Shown here: positions 15,673 to 25,948 of the stretch, piece by piece
How positions within the stretch are numbered: position 1 is the first letter of the stretch
Layout: each line of letters opens with the position of its first letter
Notes under the pieces: model-generated
What the model saw: only the letters and a program-made list of their open reading frames with translations
Database searches by the model: none
What the model was told of the DNA's origin: nothing
Origin: Ilumatobacter fluminis
GTDB taxonomy: Bacteria > Actinomycetota > Acidimicrobiia > Acidimicrobiales > Ilumatobacteraceae
NCBI RefSeq assembly: GCF_004364865.1
Contig: NZ_SOAU01000001.1
Span: forward strand, 434,001 to 498,000
Reading direction: 5' to 3'
Length of the DNA: 64,000 nucleotides
Program-made: the position numbers and the translations under genes

Positions 15673-16947
15673 TCAGAGGGTGAGGCCGTGACAGTCGAAG
15701 GTGGCGTACTCGGCCACCTCGTCGTAGCTCAGGCCGTCGGCTTCGAAACCCTCGATGCCGGGGGCGCCGCCGAAGGTGATCACCGACACGGGCTCGTAGG
15801 TGGCCTCCCACACGGTGTACGTGTCGTCGTCCATCAGCTGGAAGCCGGTCTCGATCACACGACCGTCGACACAGGCGATGCCGGAGCCGTTGCCGATCGA
15901 GGCGCCGACCGTCGGGCCGTATTCGCCGCCGCCCTCGGCCATGTAGCGATGGATGCAGCCACCTTCGAGGAAGGTGAAGAAGCCGATTTCCATCGCGTAG
16001 GCGCCGCCACCGACGACGGCGACGATCTCGTCTCCGCCGTAGTTGTGGTCGATGTCGGCGACGCCGAGCACCCGGACGCCGTGCACGCCGGCGGCCGGCA
16101 CGGCGACTTCCGACTCGGACGGGCCGATCCAGCCGCGCAGGAACCAGTTCCCGTCGACCGAGTACGAGACGAGGCGGTCGTCGGGGACGCCGTGGCCGTC
16201 GAGGTCGAGCCACAGGTCGCTGCCGATCACGGCGTTGCCGGGGATGGCGGGCAGCGGCCCGCACATCATGTCGTCCTCGGGTGCGGCCAGGTCGTCGACC
16301 GGAGCGGGCGGCACCGTGGGTTCGGGTGTCGGTTCGGGTGCGACGAGGTCGTCGACGCCGTCCTCGTGCGGCGGGTCGAGGAGCGGCCGGACGCAGCCGG
16401 CGTCGTCGGTTGCGAAGTGCCACACTTCGCCGTGGTCGTCGTTGTCGACGACGGCGAGTTGATCGCCGTCAGGTGTCGGGATCGGATCGGCGAGGTAGCC
16501 CCACGTGGTGACGTTGAGGGCCAACGCCTCGGACGTCACCCCGTCCTCGACGACCCGCACCCGCCAGCCGTCCTCCGCGCCGTAGGCCGTGACCTCGTCG
16601 TCGGCCTCACCGTCGCCGTCGGTGTCGAACAGCTCGGTCGGCATCGAGTCGGGCAGCGCGGGGAGCGGCCCGTAGGCGCCGCACGGTCCCGGTGTCGCCT
16701 CGGGAAGCTCCGCCGGGGGAGCGGTGACCGGTGGCGGATCGGTGGTCGGGGCGACGGTGACGGACGGGCCGACGGTGGTCGGCGGGATCGTCGCGATCGG
16801 CGGTGTGGTCGGCGCCGACGTGCTGATCGGTGCCGGCGTCGACGCCGGAGCGTCGGAGGCGGTGGTCTCGGCGGCGCATGCGCCGAGCACGAGGGTGCCG
16901 GCGGCGGCGAGGAGGAGTCGGCTGGAAGCGAAGGTGTTGCTCTGCAT
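15673..16947 (-). CDS. Secreted lipoprotein with Asp-rich repeats
   Basis: A 424-aa lipoprotein (LVLGAC, Cys24) with a long Pro/Thr linker to about residue 85. Two related segments of about 130 residues follow. Each starts with a CG-x-x-(YG)PLPAxP motif and a short Asp-rich stretch (DTDGDGEADDEV, DLDGHGVPDDRL) that resembles calcium-binding or FG-GAP-like loops. Two conserved Cys in each half suggest disulfides. I recognise no enzyme. It is expressed alone, upstream of the aminotransferase-glycerate kinase pair and separated from it by the palindromic repeat. Confidence 0.75.
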   Translation of the reverse strand: MQSNTFASSRLLLAAAGTLVLGACAAETTASDAPASTPAPISTSAPTTPPIATIPPTTVGPSVTVAPTTDPPPVTAPPAELPEATPGPCGAYGPLPALPDSMPTELFDTDGDGEADDEVTAYGAEDGWRVRVVEDGVTSEALALNVTTWGYLADPIPTPDGDQLAVVDNDDHGEVWHFATDDAGCVRPLLDPPHEDGVDDLVAPEPTPEPTVPPAPVDDLAAPEDDMMCGPLPAIPGNAVIGSDLWLDLDGHGVPDDRLVSYSVDGNWFLRGWIGPSESEVAVPAAGVHGVRVLGVADIDHNYGGDEIVAVVGGGAYAMEIGFFTFLEGGCIHRYMAEGGGEYGPTVGASIGNGSGIACVDGRVIETGFQLMDDDTYTVWEATYEPVSVITFGGAPGIEGFEADGLSYDEVAEYATFDCHGLTL

Positions 16948-17074
16948 GCACGTCCAGAGCCGGGCCCACGGACGACCTCGCGCTTTTTCGTCGGAACGAT
17001 TCGGAGACGTCGGGTGACGATCGTCCGGACCATCGGGAATGAAAACCCGACCAAGTCAGTTATCTTTTGACGTT

Positions 17075-17350
17075 ATGGCAGTCAGCGTTCGCATCCCCAC
17101 CACCCTCCGCCCGATGGCCGGCGGCAACAAGCTGGTCGAGGTCGAGCCGGGCACCCTCTCCGAGGTTGTCGCCGCGCTCGAGGCCCAGCACCCAGGTTTC
17201 GCCGACCGCCTGCTCGACGAGAACGGCGAGCTGCGCAAGTTCGTGAACGTCTTCGTCGACGACGACGACGTCCGCTACCTCGACGGCCTCGGCACCGATG
17301 TGAAAGACGGCATCACCGTCTCCATCATCCCCGCCGTCGCCGGCGGCTGA
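17075..17350 (+). CDS. MoaD/ThiS-like sulfur carrier, CysO-type
   Basis: A 91-aa ubiquitin-like protein ending in the thiocarboxylate-forming Gly-Gly (PAVAGG). It follows the mycobacterial CysO pattern along its whole length: VRIPTTLRPMAGG, LEAQHPGFADRLLDE, RKFVNVFVDDDDVRYLDGL and the tail ITVSIIPAVAGG. CysO carries sulfur for cysteine synthesis with CysM and the protease Mec. Neither partner is adjacent, so the assignment rests on sequence only. The ATG at 17075 gives the family length; an upstream ATG at 17039 would add 12 residues. Confidence 0.88.
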   Translation: MAVSVRIPTTLRPMAGGNKLVEVEPGTLSEVVAALEAQHPGFADRLLDENGELRKFVNVFVDDDDVRYLDGLGTDVKDGITVSIIPAVAGG

Positions 17351-17534
17351 GCCGGGCCAGATCGCCCGCTCGCGTCGTTCCGCCTCACCGTCACGTCTGC
17401 GTTTCGCGGACTCGGTCCGGCACCAGTCGGGACCGACGAGCCCGCTGTGGTCGCGGCCCGCGTCGTGGTCGATGCATCGGGCGGCAAGTCCCCACGCTGC
17501 GCAGTGGTCCTTTAGCAGTCTCGGTTGTAGAGTG

Positions 17535-19212
<1,678 letters not shown>

Positions 19213-19235
19213 TCACTGATCTACCCCGCATGTGA

Positions 19236-19263
19236 ACGAGCCCGGGCTCCGGCCCGGGCTCGT
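19236..19263 (+). terminator. Hairpin terminator between groEL and the convergent gene
   Basis: An 11-bp perfect stem, ACGAGCCCGGG and its complement, with loop CTCCGG lies 23 bases after the groEL stop. It also precedes the stop of the convergent membrane-protein gene, so it can act in both directions. Confidence 0.75.
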
Positions 19264-19275
19264 CCGCGTACGTGC

Positions 19276-21126
19276 TCAGAGGCCGGGGTTCATCTCGTCG
19301 ATGCAGTCGTTCCGCCCGCTGCCGATGCCGGTGACCGTGTCGTCGTCGATGAGCACCGTCAGGGGCAGTACACCATTGACGGTCACTCGGTTCGGCTGCT
19401 CGTCGATCATCCCGGAATCAACGGGGATCGCCGGAAGGACCCGATCGCGGGCCGTTCCGACGCCGACTTCGGACGACCATCCGACACCGGACGCCTCGGT
19501 GCTCGTCGGGCGATTGCCGAGCGGCGCGAACGCGGCGTCAGGGTCACCAACGCTCCAACCGGAGACGGTCGCGTCGTCGGACCCGTCTCCCTCGATAGTC
19601 ATCCGGAAGTCGCCCCACCACAGGGTTCGATAGGCGGCTTGTCCCGTGCACGCCCACACATCGGGCATCGACTGCCAACCGCTGTCGAACGAGGGCTCGC
19701 CGATGTCTGCGGAGAGGCGGTCGACCAAGGCGGGGACGAACACCTGGTCGCCGAACGACCATCCGAATGCGGAGCGCTGGGCGACGTCCACTACGCTCTC
19801 GGGAGCGATGCCCATAGGTGTCGTCGTCGGCGGCTGGGTCGGCTCGCCGGTGCTCTCGAGCGATACGGCGTCGGTGGGGCGGGCCCATTGGTAGCTGCCG
19901 GAGAAGGTCTCGTCACCGCGGTGCAGCGAGCCGTCCTCACCCACCCAGACAACCGGGTTGCCTGGTCGGTACCAGATCGAGCGTGCGGACTCGCCGACGC
20001 CGGACGGGTCGCCACTCGCCGCAGTGCTGCCGGAGATCACCCCGTCGGGTCGGAACTCGACCGAGATTGCGTTCGTTTCCCCCGGAACGTGGATCGCAAA
20101 GTGATCGTCGTCGACGACACCAGCGAACCGGACGATGGGGTGTTCGATCGGCGTGGCGTTCTCGCCGGCAGGGAGCATCTCGTTGACGTCGAGCGGCTCC
20201 CCGACTTCGACGACCTGACCGTTCACGACCATCGGGATGGCGATCCAGCGCGGTGTGCCGTCGTCGTCGAGCCTGGTGCCCAGGGCGACCACCCGCGTGG
20301 GATCGAGCCACATCGTGTCAGCGGGGCTGTAGGTCCCGACCTCGGGCGCGAACTCGGGGAGCGCGAGATCGAAGCCGGTCGTGAGATCGGTGATCGTGAG
20401 TGCTGGTCCCTGGATCACACCGATCGCCAGGTAGCGGTCGTCAGGGCTGAACGCGGGCGCGTACCCAAATGCGACCGACTCGGTCCCGAAATCGGTCGGT
20501 GACCCGCTCAGGATCGACCCGGCGATCGGTTCGCAGCACATCCCGACGAAGGCGGTGTGGCCCGCAGGTCGCAGAGCCACGCTGTCGACCACGTTCGGTC
20601 CGGGGCCTTCCTCGGGAGCGGGCTGGTCCGGATCCGGCCCGTCGAGCACGACGAACGGATCGGCGTCCGTCGGGACGAGGACGGCATCACCGTTGTCGTC
20701 GAGTGCCGCGATCACCGTGAGCGGTGCCGTCGGGACGGTCGACGTCGGGTCGGTCGCCGCGGTGGGAATCGTCGAGGTCGGGTCGTCGGGGACCGACGTG
20801 GCGACGACCTCGGTCGTGGGGACCGTCGTGTCGCTCGACGGCACCGTGGGACCGGTGGATTCGACGGTGGTGGTCGGCGCAGGTGTGTCGACCGGTTGGA
20901 TCGCATCGTCGTCGTTGCCGGGCAAGACCAGCAGAGCGATCACTGCCGCGGCGACCAGTCCGATCGTGCCGCCGGCGATCCATCGTCGGCGTGCGGGGTG
21001 GCGATCGTCGGTGGGTCGTGGCATCTGCAGCATCTCCTCGACGTAAGGCGGCGTCGGAGCGTCGTCCGCGGCGTCGCCGACGAGTCGTCGGAGTCGGGTC
21101 TCGAAGGGATCGTTCGGCTCAGACAT
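19276..21126 (-). CDS. Large membrane protein paired with an ECF sigma factor
   Basis: A 616-aa protein. A cytoplasmic N-terminus of about 50 residues (FETRLRRLVGDAADD-x-PTPPYVEEML) precedes one membrane helix (about 52-70). A Thr/Val-rich linker and a large outer domain follow, with repeated beta-type strands resembling a propeller. The start overlaps the stop of the upstream sigma-factor gene by 8 bases. That position is typical of anti-sigma factors, and the short cytoplasmic tail could play that role, but no zinc-binding HxxxCxxC anti-sigma motif is visible. Function is inference. Confidence 0.75.
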   Translation of the reverse strand: MSEPNDPFETRLRRLVGDAADDAPTPPYVEEMLQMPRPTDDRHPARRRWIAGGTIGLVAAAVIALLVLPGNDDDAIQPVDTPAPTTTVESTGPTVPSSDTTVPTTEVVATSVPDDPTSTIPTAATDPTSTVPTAPLTVIAALDDNGDAVLVPTDADPFVVLDGPDPDQPAPEEGPGPNVVDSVALRPAGHTAFVGMCCEPIAGSILSGSPTDFGTESVAFGYAPAFSPDDRYLAIGVIQGPALTITDLTTGFDLALPEFAPEVGTYSPADTMWLDPTRVVALGTRLDDDGTPRWIAIPMVVNGQVVEVGEPLDVNEMLPAGENATPIEHPIVRFAGVVDDDHFAIHVPGETNAISVEFRPDGVISGSTAASGDPSGVGESARSIWYRPGNPVVWVGEDGSLHRGDETFSGSYQWARPTDAVSLESTGEPTQPPTTTPMGIAPESVVDVAQRSAFGWSFGDQVFVPALVDRLSADIGEPSFDSGWQSMPDVWACTGQAAYRTLWWGDFRMTIEGDGSDDATVSGWSVGDPDAAFAPLGNRPTSTEASGVGWSSEVGVGTARDRVLPAIPVDSGMIDEQPNRVTVNGVLPLTVLIDDDTVTGIGSGRNDCIDEMNPGL

Positions 21127-21601
21127 CGAGCACCTCCCTGAGCTTCGACCGGGCACGGGACAGCTGCTTCTTGACGGTGCCGGATCGAACACCGAGCAGC
21201 TCGGCGACCTCGCCCGGTGGGAGGTCGCACCAATAGGTGAGGAACACGGCAGCGCGCTGCTGATCGGTGAGGACCGAGAGCGACCGTCGTGCGTCGATCG
21301 CGATCTGCGACTCGGCGACCCCGGGTGGGGGAGCGAGACGCAGCCGTTCGTGAGCGTCGCGCTCCTCCCGTGCCTGCCGTCGATCCCGACTCCGACCGAG
21401 ATCGACTGCGCGGTGGTACACCGCACGGAACAGGTAGGCGCGCAGGTGCTCGATGTCGCGATCGGACTCGGACTCGAACACCGTCAGGAACGCGTCGGTG
21501 ACGACATCGCCGGCACGTTCGGGGCCGACCATCGCGGTCGCATAGCGGACGAGTTCGTCCGCATGAGCCCGGTAGGCCTCCTCGAGTCGTGTCGCCGTCA
21601 T
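21119..21601 (-). CDS. ECF-type RNA polymerase sigma factor (SigE-like sigma-70 family)
   Basis: A 160-aa group 4 sigma factor. Region 2 (YRAHADELVRYATAMVG to AYLFRAVYHRAVDLGR) binds the -10 element and core polymerase. Region 4 (LTDQQRAAVFLTYWCDLPPGEVAELLGVRSGTVKKQLSRARSKLRE) contains the helix-turn-helix for the -35. ATG at 21601 follows an AAGGG at good spacing; an in-frame GTG at 21607 lies too close to it. Overlap with the membrane protein gene suggests a signal-responsive sigma/regulator pair. Confidence 0.92.
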   Translation of the reverse strand: MTATRLEEAYRAHADELVRYATAMVGPERAGDVVTDAFLTVFESESDRDIEHLRAYLFRAVYHRAVDLGRSRDRRQAREERDAHERLRLAPPPGVAESQIAIDARRSLSVLTDQQRAAVFLTYWCDLPPGEVAELLGVRSGTVKKQLSRARSKLREVLDV

Positions 21602-21644
21602 CGTCACACCCTTGAGACGGCACCGAAGCCGGTCGTGGGTGACG

Positions 21645-22877
21645 TCATGGTGAAGATTTCTCGGACTGGTTCGTCGCGGCGAGCGCTTCGTCCAGGTAGC
21701 GGAGCGACCAGAGGACCATCAGCCAGGCGACGAACCCGAGGCCGGCGGCGGCGAGGTACGACCATCGGATTCCGGCCGTTTCGGCGATGACGCCGCCGAG
21801 GACGGCCCCGACCGGGCCGGCGCTCATCCCGAACATCCGCCACGTCGCCACGACCCGGCCGAGGAGTGGTTCGGGGATGACCGATTGTCGGATCGACTGC
21901 GCCGGGACGTTGAAGCAGGCGATGGCGAAGCTCGCCAGTCCGAACGCGACCGACACCATCCACGCCGACGTCGCCACGGCGTTGATCAGGTAGCTCAGGA
22001 TCAGCGGCGGCTGCAGCGAGCCCAACAGCCGTCGTCGACCGACCAGCTCCGTGAGCCGGGGTGCGGTGAGTGCTCCGACCAGACCGAGGACTGCGCCGAC
22101 GGCGAGCACGACGCCGTACATGGCCGGGTCGGTGTCGAGTTCGTCGACCACGAGGATCACGAGCACCCCGAACGCCATGTTCCCGGCGAGGTTCGACGTC
22201 GTGATCGTGACCATCATCGAGCGCAGGAAGCGATGGTGCGCCAAGAACCGGATACCGTCGGCGATGTCGGCCCGCACGGTCGTCGTCCGAGTGCGTTCGC
22301 CCTGGAGGGGCCGACGCACCGTGGCGAGGAGCACGCCGCCCAGGAGGAACGTCGCACTGTCGACCAGGAACGGCAGCTCGGCCACGGCGGCGAAGAGCAC
22401 GGCGCCCAACGCGAGCCCGATCATCTCGTCGAACACGATCAGCGACGTGATCAGCCTGGCGTTCGCCCGTTCGAGCTGTTCACGCCCGACGAGCAACGGT
22501 ACGGCCGACTGTGAACTCGTGTCGACGATGACCTCGGCCGACCCGATGCCGAGCGCGACGACAATGACGGCGAGCACGGTCGCCTGGTCGGCGGCGACCA
22601 GCAAGGCGAGGCCGAGCACCAGCACGGCCCGGAACACCTGGCCCGAGATCATGAGCGTGCGACGGTCGCCACGGTCGACGAGCGCTCCGCCGATCGGACC
22701 GAGCACCGCCCACGGCAGCAGGCTCGACGCACTCACGAGCCCGATCAGCCGGGCGTCGTCGGTGAGTGTGAGCGCCAGGAGCGGCAGCGCCGACAAGCGG
22801 ATGCCGTCGCCGAGGTTGGAGACGGTGGCGGCAGCCCAGAACCGGTCGAAGTCCCGTCCCAGCCGCACGAACCTCAC
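21645..22877 (-). CDS. MFS transporter, EntS/MFS_3-like exporter
   Basis: A 410-aa major facilitator protein with about 12 hydrophobic helices. RFWAAATVSNLGDGIRLSALPLLAL at the N-terminus and GGALVDRGDRRTLMISGQ in the first cytoplasmic loop resemble the EntS/MFS_3 group, which exports siderophores or drugs. AERANARL-like and SxQSAVPLLVGREQLERAN motifs support the group. The substrate is unknown. The GTG at 22877 overlaps the upstream DUF1697 stop (GTGA), suggesting coupling. Confidence 0.85.
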   Translation of the reverse strand: MRFVRLGRDFDRFWAAATVSNLGDGIRLSALPLLALTLTDDARLIGLVSASSLLPWAVLGPIGGALVDRGDRRTLMISGQVFRAVLVLGLALLVAADQATVLAVIVVALGIGSAEVIVDTSSQSAVPLLVGREQLERANARLITSLIVFDEMIGLALGAVLFAAVAELPFLVDSATFLLGGVLLATVRRPLQGERTRTTTVRADIADGIRFLAHHRFLRSMMVTITTSNLAGNMAFGVLVILVVDELDTDPAMYGVVLAVGAVLGLVGALTAPRLTELVGRRRLLGSLQPPLILSYLINAVATSAWMVSVAFGLASFAIACFNVPAQSIRQSVIPEPLLGRVVATWRMFGMSAGPVGAVLGGVIAETAGIRWSYLAAAGLGFVAWLMVLWSLRYLDEALAATNQSEKSSP

Positions 22878-23416
22878 TCGTCGACCAGCTTCGCGACGAT
22901 GCGTTCGAGGGTGCCGAGGGCTCTGGTGGTGACGGGCTGGTCGGCGATGCGCTGGATGCGTCCACCCGGGTCGTTCGGCTGGCGGTCGGGCCATGCCCTC
23001 GTGACGCTGAACAGCTCGCGTGGTCCGGCGGCGAACACCGACCAGTCACCGTTGGTCGCCTCGACGGGCAACTCGATCGATGGCGGCACCTCGTCGCCGA
23101 AGAACGTGACGAGCCGTGCGTACACCTCGTCGAACGGTTCGGTGGCGAACGGGTCGCTGTCGAGCAATCCCTCCAGCTCGTCGAGGCTGCGCACGAACAG
23201 CGGCGTCTCCCGGCCGAGCAGCTCGTGCAGATCGGCCTCGACGGCAGCGCTCACCGCTGCTGCATCGTCGGCACGGAACGACACGTTGCCGGTGCTGATG
23301 TACGACGTCGCTTCGGTGGCGCCCGCCCGCTCGAACATGTCGAGCAGCACGGTGCGGTGGAGGCCCTCTCGTCCGATCATCACGGCGCGCACGAACGCGA
23401 CGTGGATCGGCGGCAC
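22874..23416 (-). CDS. DUF1697 family protein
   Basis: A 180-aa protein matching DUF1697. The N-terminus HVAFVRAVMIGREGLHRTVLLDMFERAGATEATSYISTGNVSF has the family's usual LR-x-[VI]-N-[VI]-GG-like start replaced by VRAVMIGRE. SVTRAWP and GRIQRIADQPVTTRALGTLERI follow near the C-terminus. The function is not established. GTG at 23416 begins one base past the aquaporin stop, and its own stop overlaps the MFS start, so the three minus-strand genes look like one operon. Confidence 0.85.
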   Translation of the reverse strand: MPPIHVAFVRAVMIGREGLHRTVLLDMFERAGATEATSYISTGNVSFRADDAAAVSAAVEADLHELLGRETPLFVRSLDELEGLLDSDPFATEPFDEVYARLVTFFGDEVPPSIELPVEATNGDWSVFAAGPRELFSVTRAWPDRQPNDPGGRIQRIADQPVTTRALGTLERIVAKLVDE

Positions 23417-23417
23417 G

Positions 23418-24182
23418 TCAGTCGCCGTCGACGAGCTCGTCGACGGCATCGGCCACATCGTCGAGGATCGTGTCGTCGAAGACGGTGTCGTCGACGGTCG
23501 CCTCGTCGATCCCGAGCCACACGAGCACCCCGCCGAACGATGCGATCAGCGGCACGATGACGAACACCCACAGCTGTCCGAGGGCGTTCGGGTCGGTGTC
23601 GGCGAAGATCGCGGCACCGATGCTGCGAGCCGGGTTGGCGCCGAAGCCGGAGATCGGCAGGAGGAACAGGGCACCGACGGTCACGGCGAGGCCGGTGAAC
23701 GCGGCGACGGCCGACTCGGGGAGTTCCTGGTTGATCGACGACAGCAGCACGATCGTGATGACGATGCCGATCACGAGCTCGGCCGCGATCACCGTGCCGA
23801 GCGTCGAGTAGCCGGTCAGCTGGAGGCCCACCTCGCTGGTCGGCTCCCACCCGTTGCTCCCCGCACGGAAACGCACGGCGTCGTTCATCCCCCAGATGAG
23901 GGCGGCGCCGGCGATGCCGCCGAGCACCTGACCGATCAGGTCGGTGACGAGCTGGTGCCCAGTGATGCCGCGGGCGAAGAACAGCGCGAGCGAGAACATC
24001 GGGTTCGCGACGGCGCCGATCACGCCGATCGACAGGGCGGTGGCGGCGCCGAACCCGATCGCGACACCGAGCGTGCCGACGGCGTCGCCGCCCAGCACGA
24101 GCAAGCCGGGCCCGGCCAGCATCACGAAGACGGTGCCGACGAACTCGGCGAACACATTCCGGAGGTCGACCGAATCGCCCAT
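23418..24182 (-). CDS. Aquaporin / MIP-family channel
   Basis: A 254-aa major intrinsic protein with six hydrophobic helices. The first half-helix motif is ANPMFSLALF, with NPM (residues 60-62) in place of NPA, while the second is the normal GANPARSIG with the selectivity-filter Arg. It carries water or small neutral solutes; the class (water or glycerol) cannot be decided. An Asp-rich C-terminal tail (about 25 residues) is unusual. It is first in the aquaporin-DUF1697-MFS run and divergent from the ATP-grasp gene over only 24 bp. Confidence 0.88.
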   Translation of the reverse strand: MGDSVDLRNVFAEFVGTVFVMLAGPGLLVLGGDAVGTLGVAIGFGAATALSIGVIGAVANPMFSLALFFARGITGHQLVTDLIGQVLGGIAGAALIWGMNDAVRFRAGSNGWEPTSEVGLQLTGYSTLGTVIAAELVIGIVITIVLLSSINQELPESAVAAFTGLAVTVGALFLLPISGFGANPARSIGAAIFADTDPNALGQLWVFVIVPLIASFGGVLVWLGIDEATVDDTVFDDTILDDVADAVDELVDGD

Positions 24183-24206
24183 CGTCGGCGAGCGTAGCCT
24201 GACCCC

Positions 24207-25043
24207 GTGATCGCCCTCGTGACCTGCGCCGACGCCCGCGACCTCGACACCGACCTGCCGCTCTTGCTCGCCGAACTCGGCGACGACGCAGCCGTCGTCG
24301 TGTGGGACGACCCCACCGTCGACTGGTCGACCTTCGACGCGGTGGTCATCCGGTCGGCGTGGGACTATCCCGGCCGACGCGACGAGTTCCTCGCCTGGGC
24401 TCGGGGTGTCTCGGCAATCACCTCGCTGTGGAACCCCGTCGAGGTGCTCGAGTGGAACACCGACAAGCGCTACCTCGACCGTCTCGCCGCCGAGGGCGTC
24501 GCCACCGTTCCGACGACGTTCGTCGTGCCCGGCGAGTCGCCGGCACCCGACGTACTCGCCGGCGACATCGTGGTCAAGCCGACCGTGGGTGGCGGCTCGA
24601 AGGGCGTCCGGCGCGTCACCGACGATGCGGCGGCGGCCGCAGCCCACGTCGCGGCGCTCCACGCCGACGGCTACGTCGCGATGATCCAGCCGTATCGGGC
24701 GAACATCGACGCCGACGGCGAGACGGGGCTCGTCTATCTCGGCGGTGAGTACAGCCATGCGTTCGAGAAGTCGGCGATCCTCGCGGCGCCCGTCGAATGG
24801 GAGGGCACGCTCTACGTGAAGGAGACGATCGTTGCTCGCACGCCGACGGCGGAACAGCGCGCCCTCGCCGATCGCATCGTCGCCCGCCTGCCGCCGACCG
24901 CGTACGCCCGCATCGACCTCGTCCCGGGTACCGACGGGCCGGAACTGCTCGAACTCGAGCTGACCGAGCCGTCGCTCTTCCTCGATACCGACCCGAGCGC
25001 CCCGGCGCGGGCCGCCGCAGCGTTCCGTAGCCTGGCCTCGTGA
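24207..25043 (+). CDS. ATP-grasp domain protein
   Basis: A 278-aa carboxylate-amine ligase-like protein. VIRSAWDYPGRRDEFLAW and WNPVEVLEWNTDKRYLDRLAAEGV are typical of a small ATP-grasp group related to glutathione synthetase and DcsG. IVVKPTVGGGSKGVRRV is the phosphate-binding loop, and AYARIDLVPGTDGPELLELELTEPSLFL contains the metal ligands. Such enzymes join an acid to an amine or thiol using ATP; the substrate is unknown. Its stop overlaps the fdhD start (GTGA), so the two are coupled. Confidence 0.85.
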   Translation: MIALVTCADARDLDTDLPLLLAELGDDAAVVVWDDPTVDWSTFDAVVIRSAWDYPGRRDEFLAWARGVSAITSLWNPVEVLEWNTDKRYLDRLAAEGVATVPTTFVVPGESPAPDVLAGDIVVKPTVGGGSKGVRRVTDDAAAAAAHVAALHADGYVAMIQPYRANIDADGETGLVYLGGEYSHAFEKSAILAAPVEWEGTLYVKETIVARTPTAEQRALADRIVARLPPTAYARIDLVPGTDGPELLELELTEPSLFLDTDPSAPARAAAAFRSLAS

Positions 25044-25837
25044 GCCGTCGACGCACCGAGCGCCTGATCGTCACCAAGGTGACGGCCGACGGTGCCCGGC
25101 GCGGTCCCGACCGGTTGATCGTCGAGGAGCCGATGACGATCCAGCTCGACGGCACCACGGTCAGCACGACGATGCGAACGCCCGGCCATGATTTCGAACT
25201 GGCCGTCGGGTTCTGCCACACCGAGGGGTTGCTCGGCGGGGCACCCGTCGAGGCGATCAAGTACTGCGGCACCGGTAGCGCGGTCGAGACCGAGTTCAAC
25301 GTCGTGTCGGTCGACACGCTCGGCCGGGCGCCCGTACCGACGCCCCGTCTCGGCACCACATCATCGAGCTGTGGGTGGTGCGGCAGCGACCAGATCGACG
25401 AGCTGACCGAGCGTCTCACGCCACTCCAGCCGACCGAGCCGTTCGCCCTCGACGTGCTGGCCGGCGTCCCCGACTCCGTACGTGAGCAGCAGGAGTTGTT
25501 CGGCGACACCGGAGCGGTGCACGCCGCCGCCGTGTTCGATCACAGCGGCGCCGTGCGGCTCGTACGCGAAGACGTCGGGCGCCACAACGCCGTCGACAAG
25601 GTGGTCGGCGCGATGCTGCTCGCCGGCGACCTGCCCGCCCGTGATCTCGGGCTGTTCGTCAGCGGTCGGGCGAGCGTCGAGATGGTGCAGAAGGCGTGGG
25701 CTGCCGGTTTCGCCGCCGTCGTCGCAGTGAGCGCCCCGACGGCCTTGGCCGTCTCAGCAGCGCGGCGCGCCAACCTCGTGCTGGCCGGCTTCGTCACCGG
25801 CGACACCTTCAACGTCTACAGCCCCGAACGTCTCTGA
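25040..25837 (+). CDS. fdhD: Formate dehydrogenase accessory sulfurtransferase FdhD
   Basis: FdhD (265 aa) transfers sulfur from a cysteine desulfurase to the molybdenum cofactor of formate dehydrogenase. DRLIVEEPMTIQLDG, TPGHDFELAVGFCHTEGLL, FNVVSVD, the active-site SSCGWCGSD (CGxCG motif), GAVHAAAVFD, VREDVGRHNAVDKVVGA and SGRASVEMVQKAWAAGF are in the family order. No formate dehydrogenase is encoded in the window. It overlaps the ATP-grasp gene and converges with the coproheme decarboxylase gene. Confidence 0.95.
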   Translation: MSRRRTERLIVTKVTADGARRGPDRLIVEEPMTIQLDGTTVSTTMRTPGHDFELAVGFCHTEGLLGGAPVEAIKYCGTGSAVETEFNVVSVDTLGRAPVPTPRLGTTSSSCGWCGSDQIDELTERLTPLQPTEPFALDVLAGVPDSVREQQELFGDTGAVHAAAVFDHSGAVRLVREDVGRHNAVDKVVGAMLLAGDLPARDLGLFVSGRASVEMVQKAWAAGFAAVVAVSAPTALAVSAARRANLVLAGFVTGDTFNVYSPERL

Positions 25838-25863
25838 CCCAGCCGGGCAACGCACCAATTCAA

Positions 25864-25919
25864 GGTCAGGTGATCGCCGGTAACGGCTCGTTTCTGGCCG
25901 TCACCGCTGACACCTGACC
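25864..25919. repeat. Imperfect hairpin repeat bounded by GGTCAGGTG
   Basis: GGTCAGGTG at 25864 pairs with CACCTGACC at 25911-25919, and the inner parts (ATCGCCGGTAACGGC against GGCCGTCACCGCTG) pair imperfectly. A related element is at 29082-29144, with the same opening through CGCCGGTAACG. It lies between the convergent fdhD and coproheme decarboxylase genes and could terminate both. Confidence 0.7.
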
Positions 25920-25948
25920 CAAGCCGTCTGCGGCCCGCGGCCGGTGGG

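Noticed and set aside
17075-17350. Molybdopterin synthase small subunit (MoaD) paired with fdhD
   Set aside because: The whole-length pattern fits CysO better, and fdhD lies 8 kb away with no moa genes.
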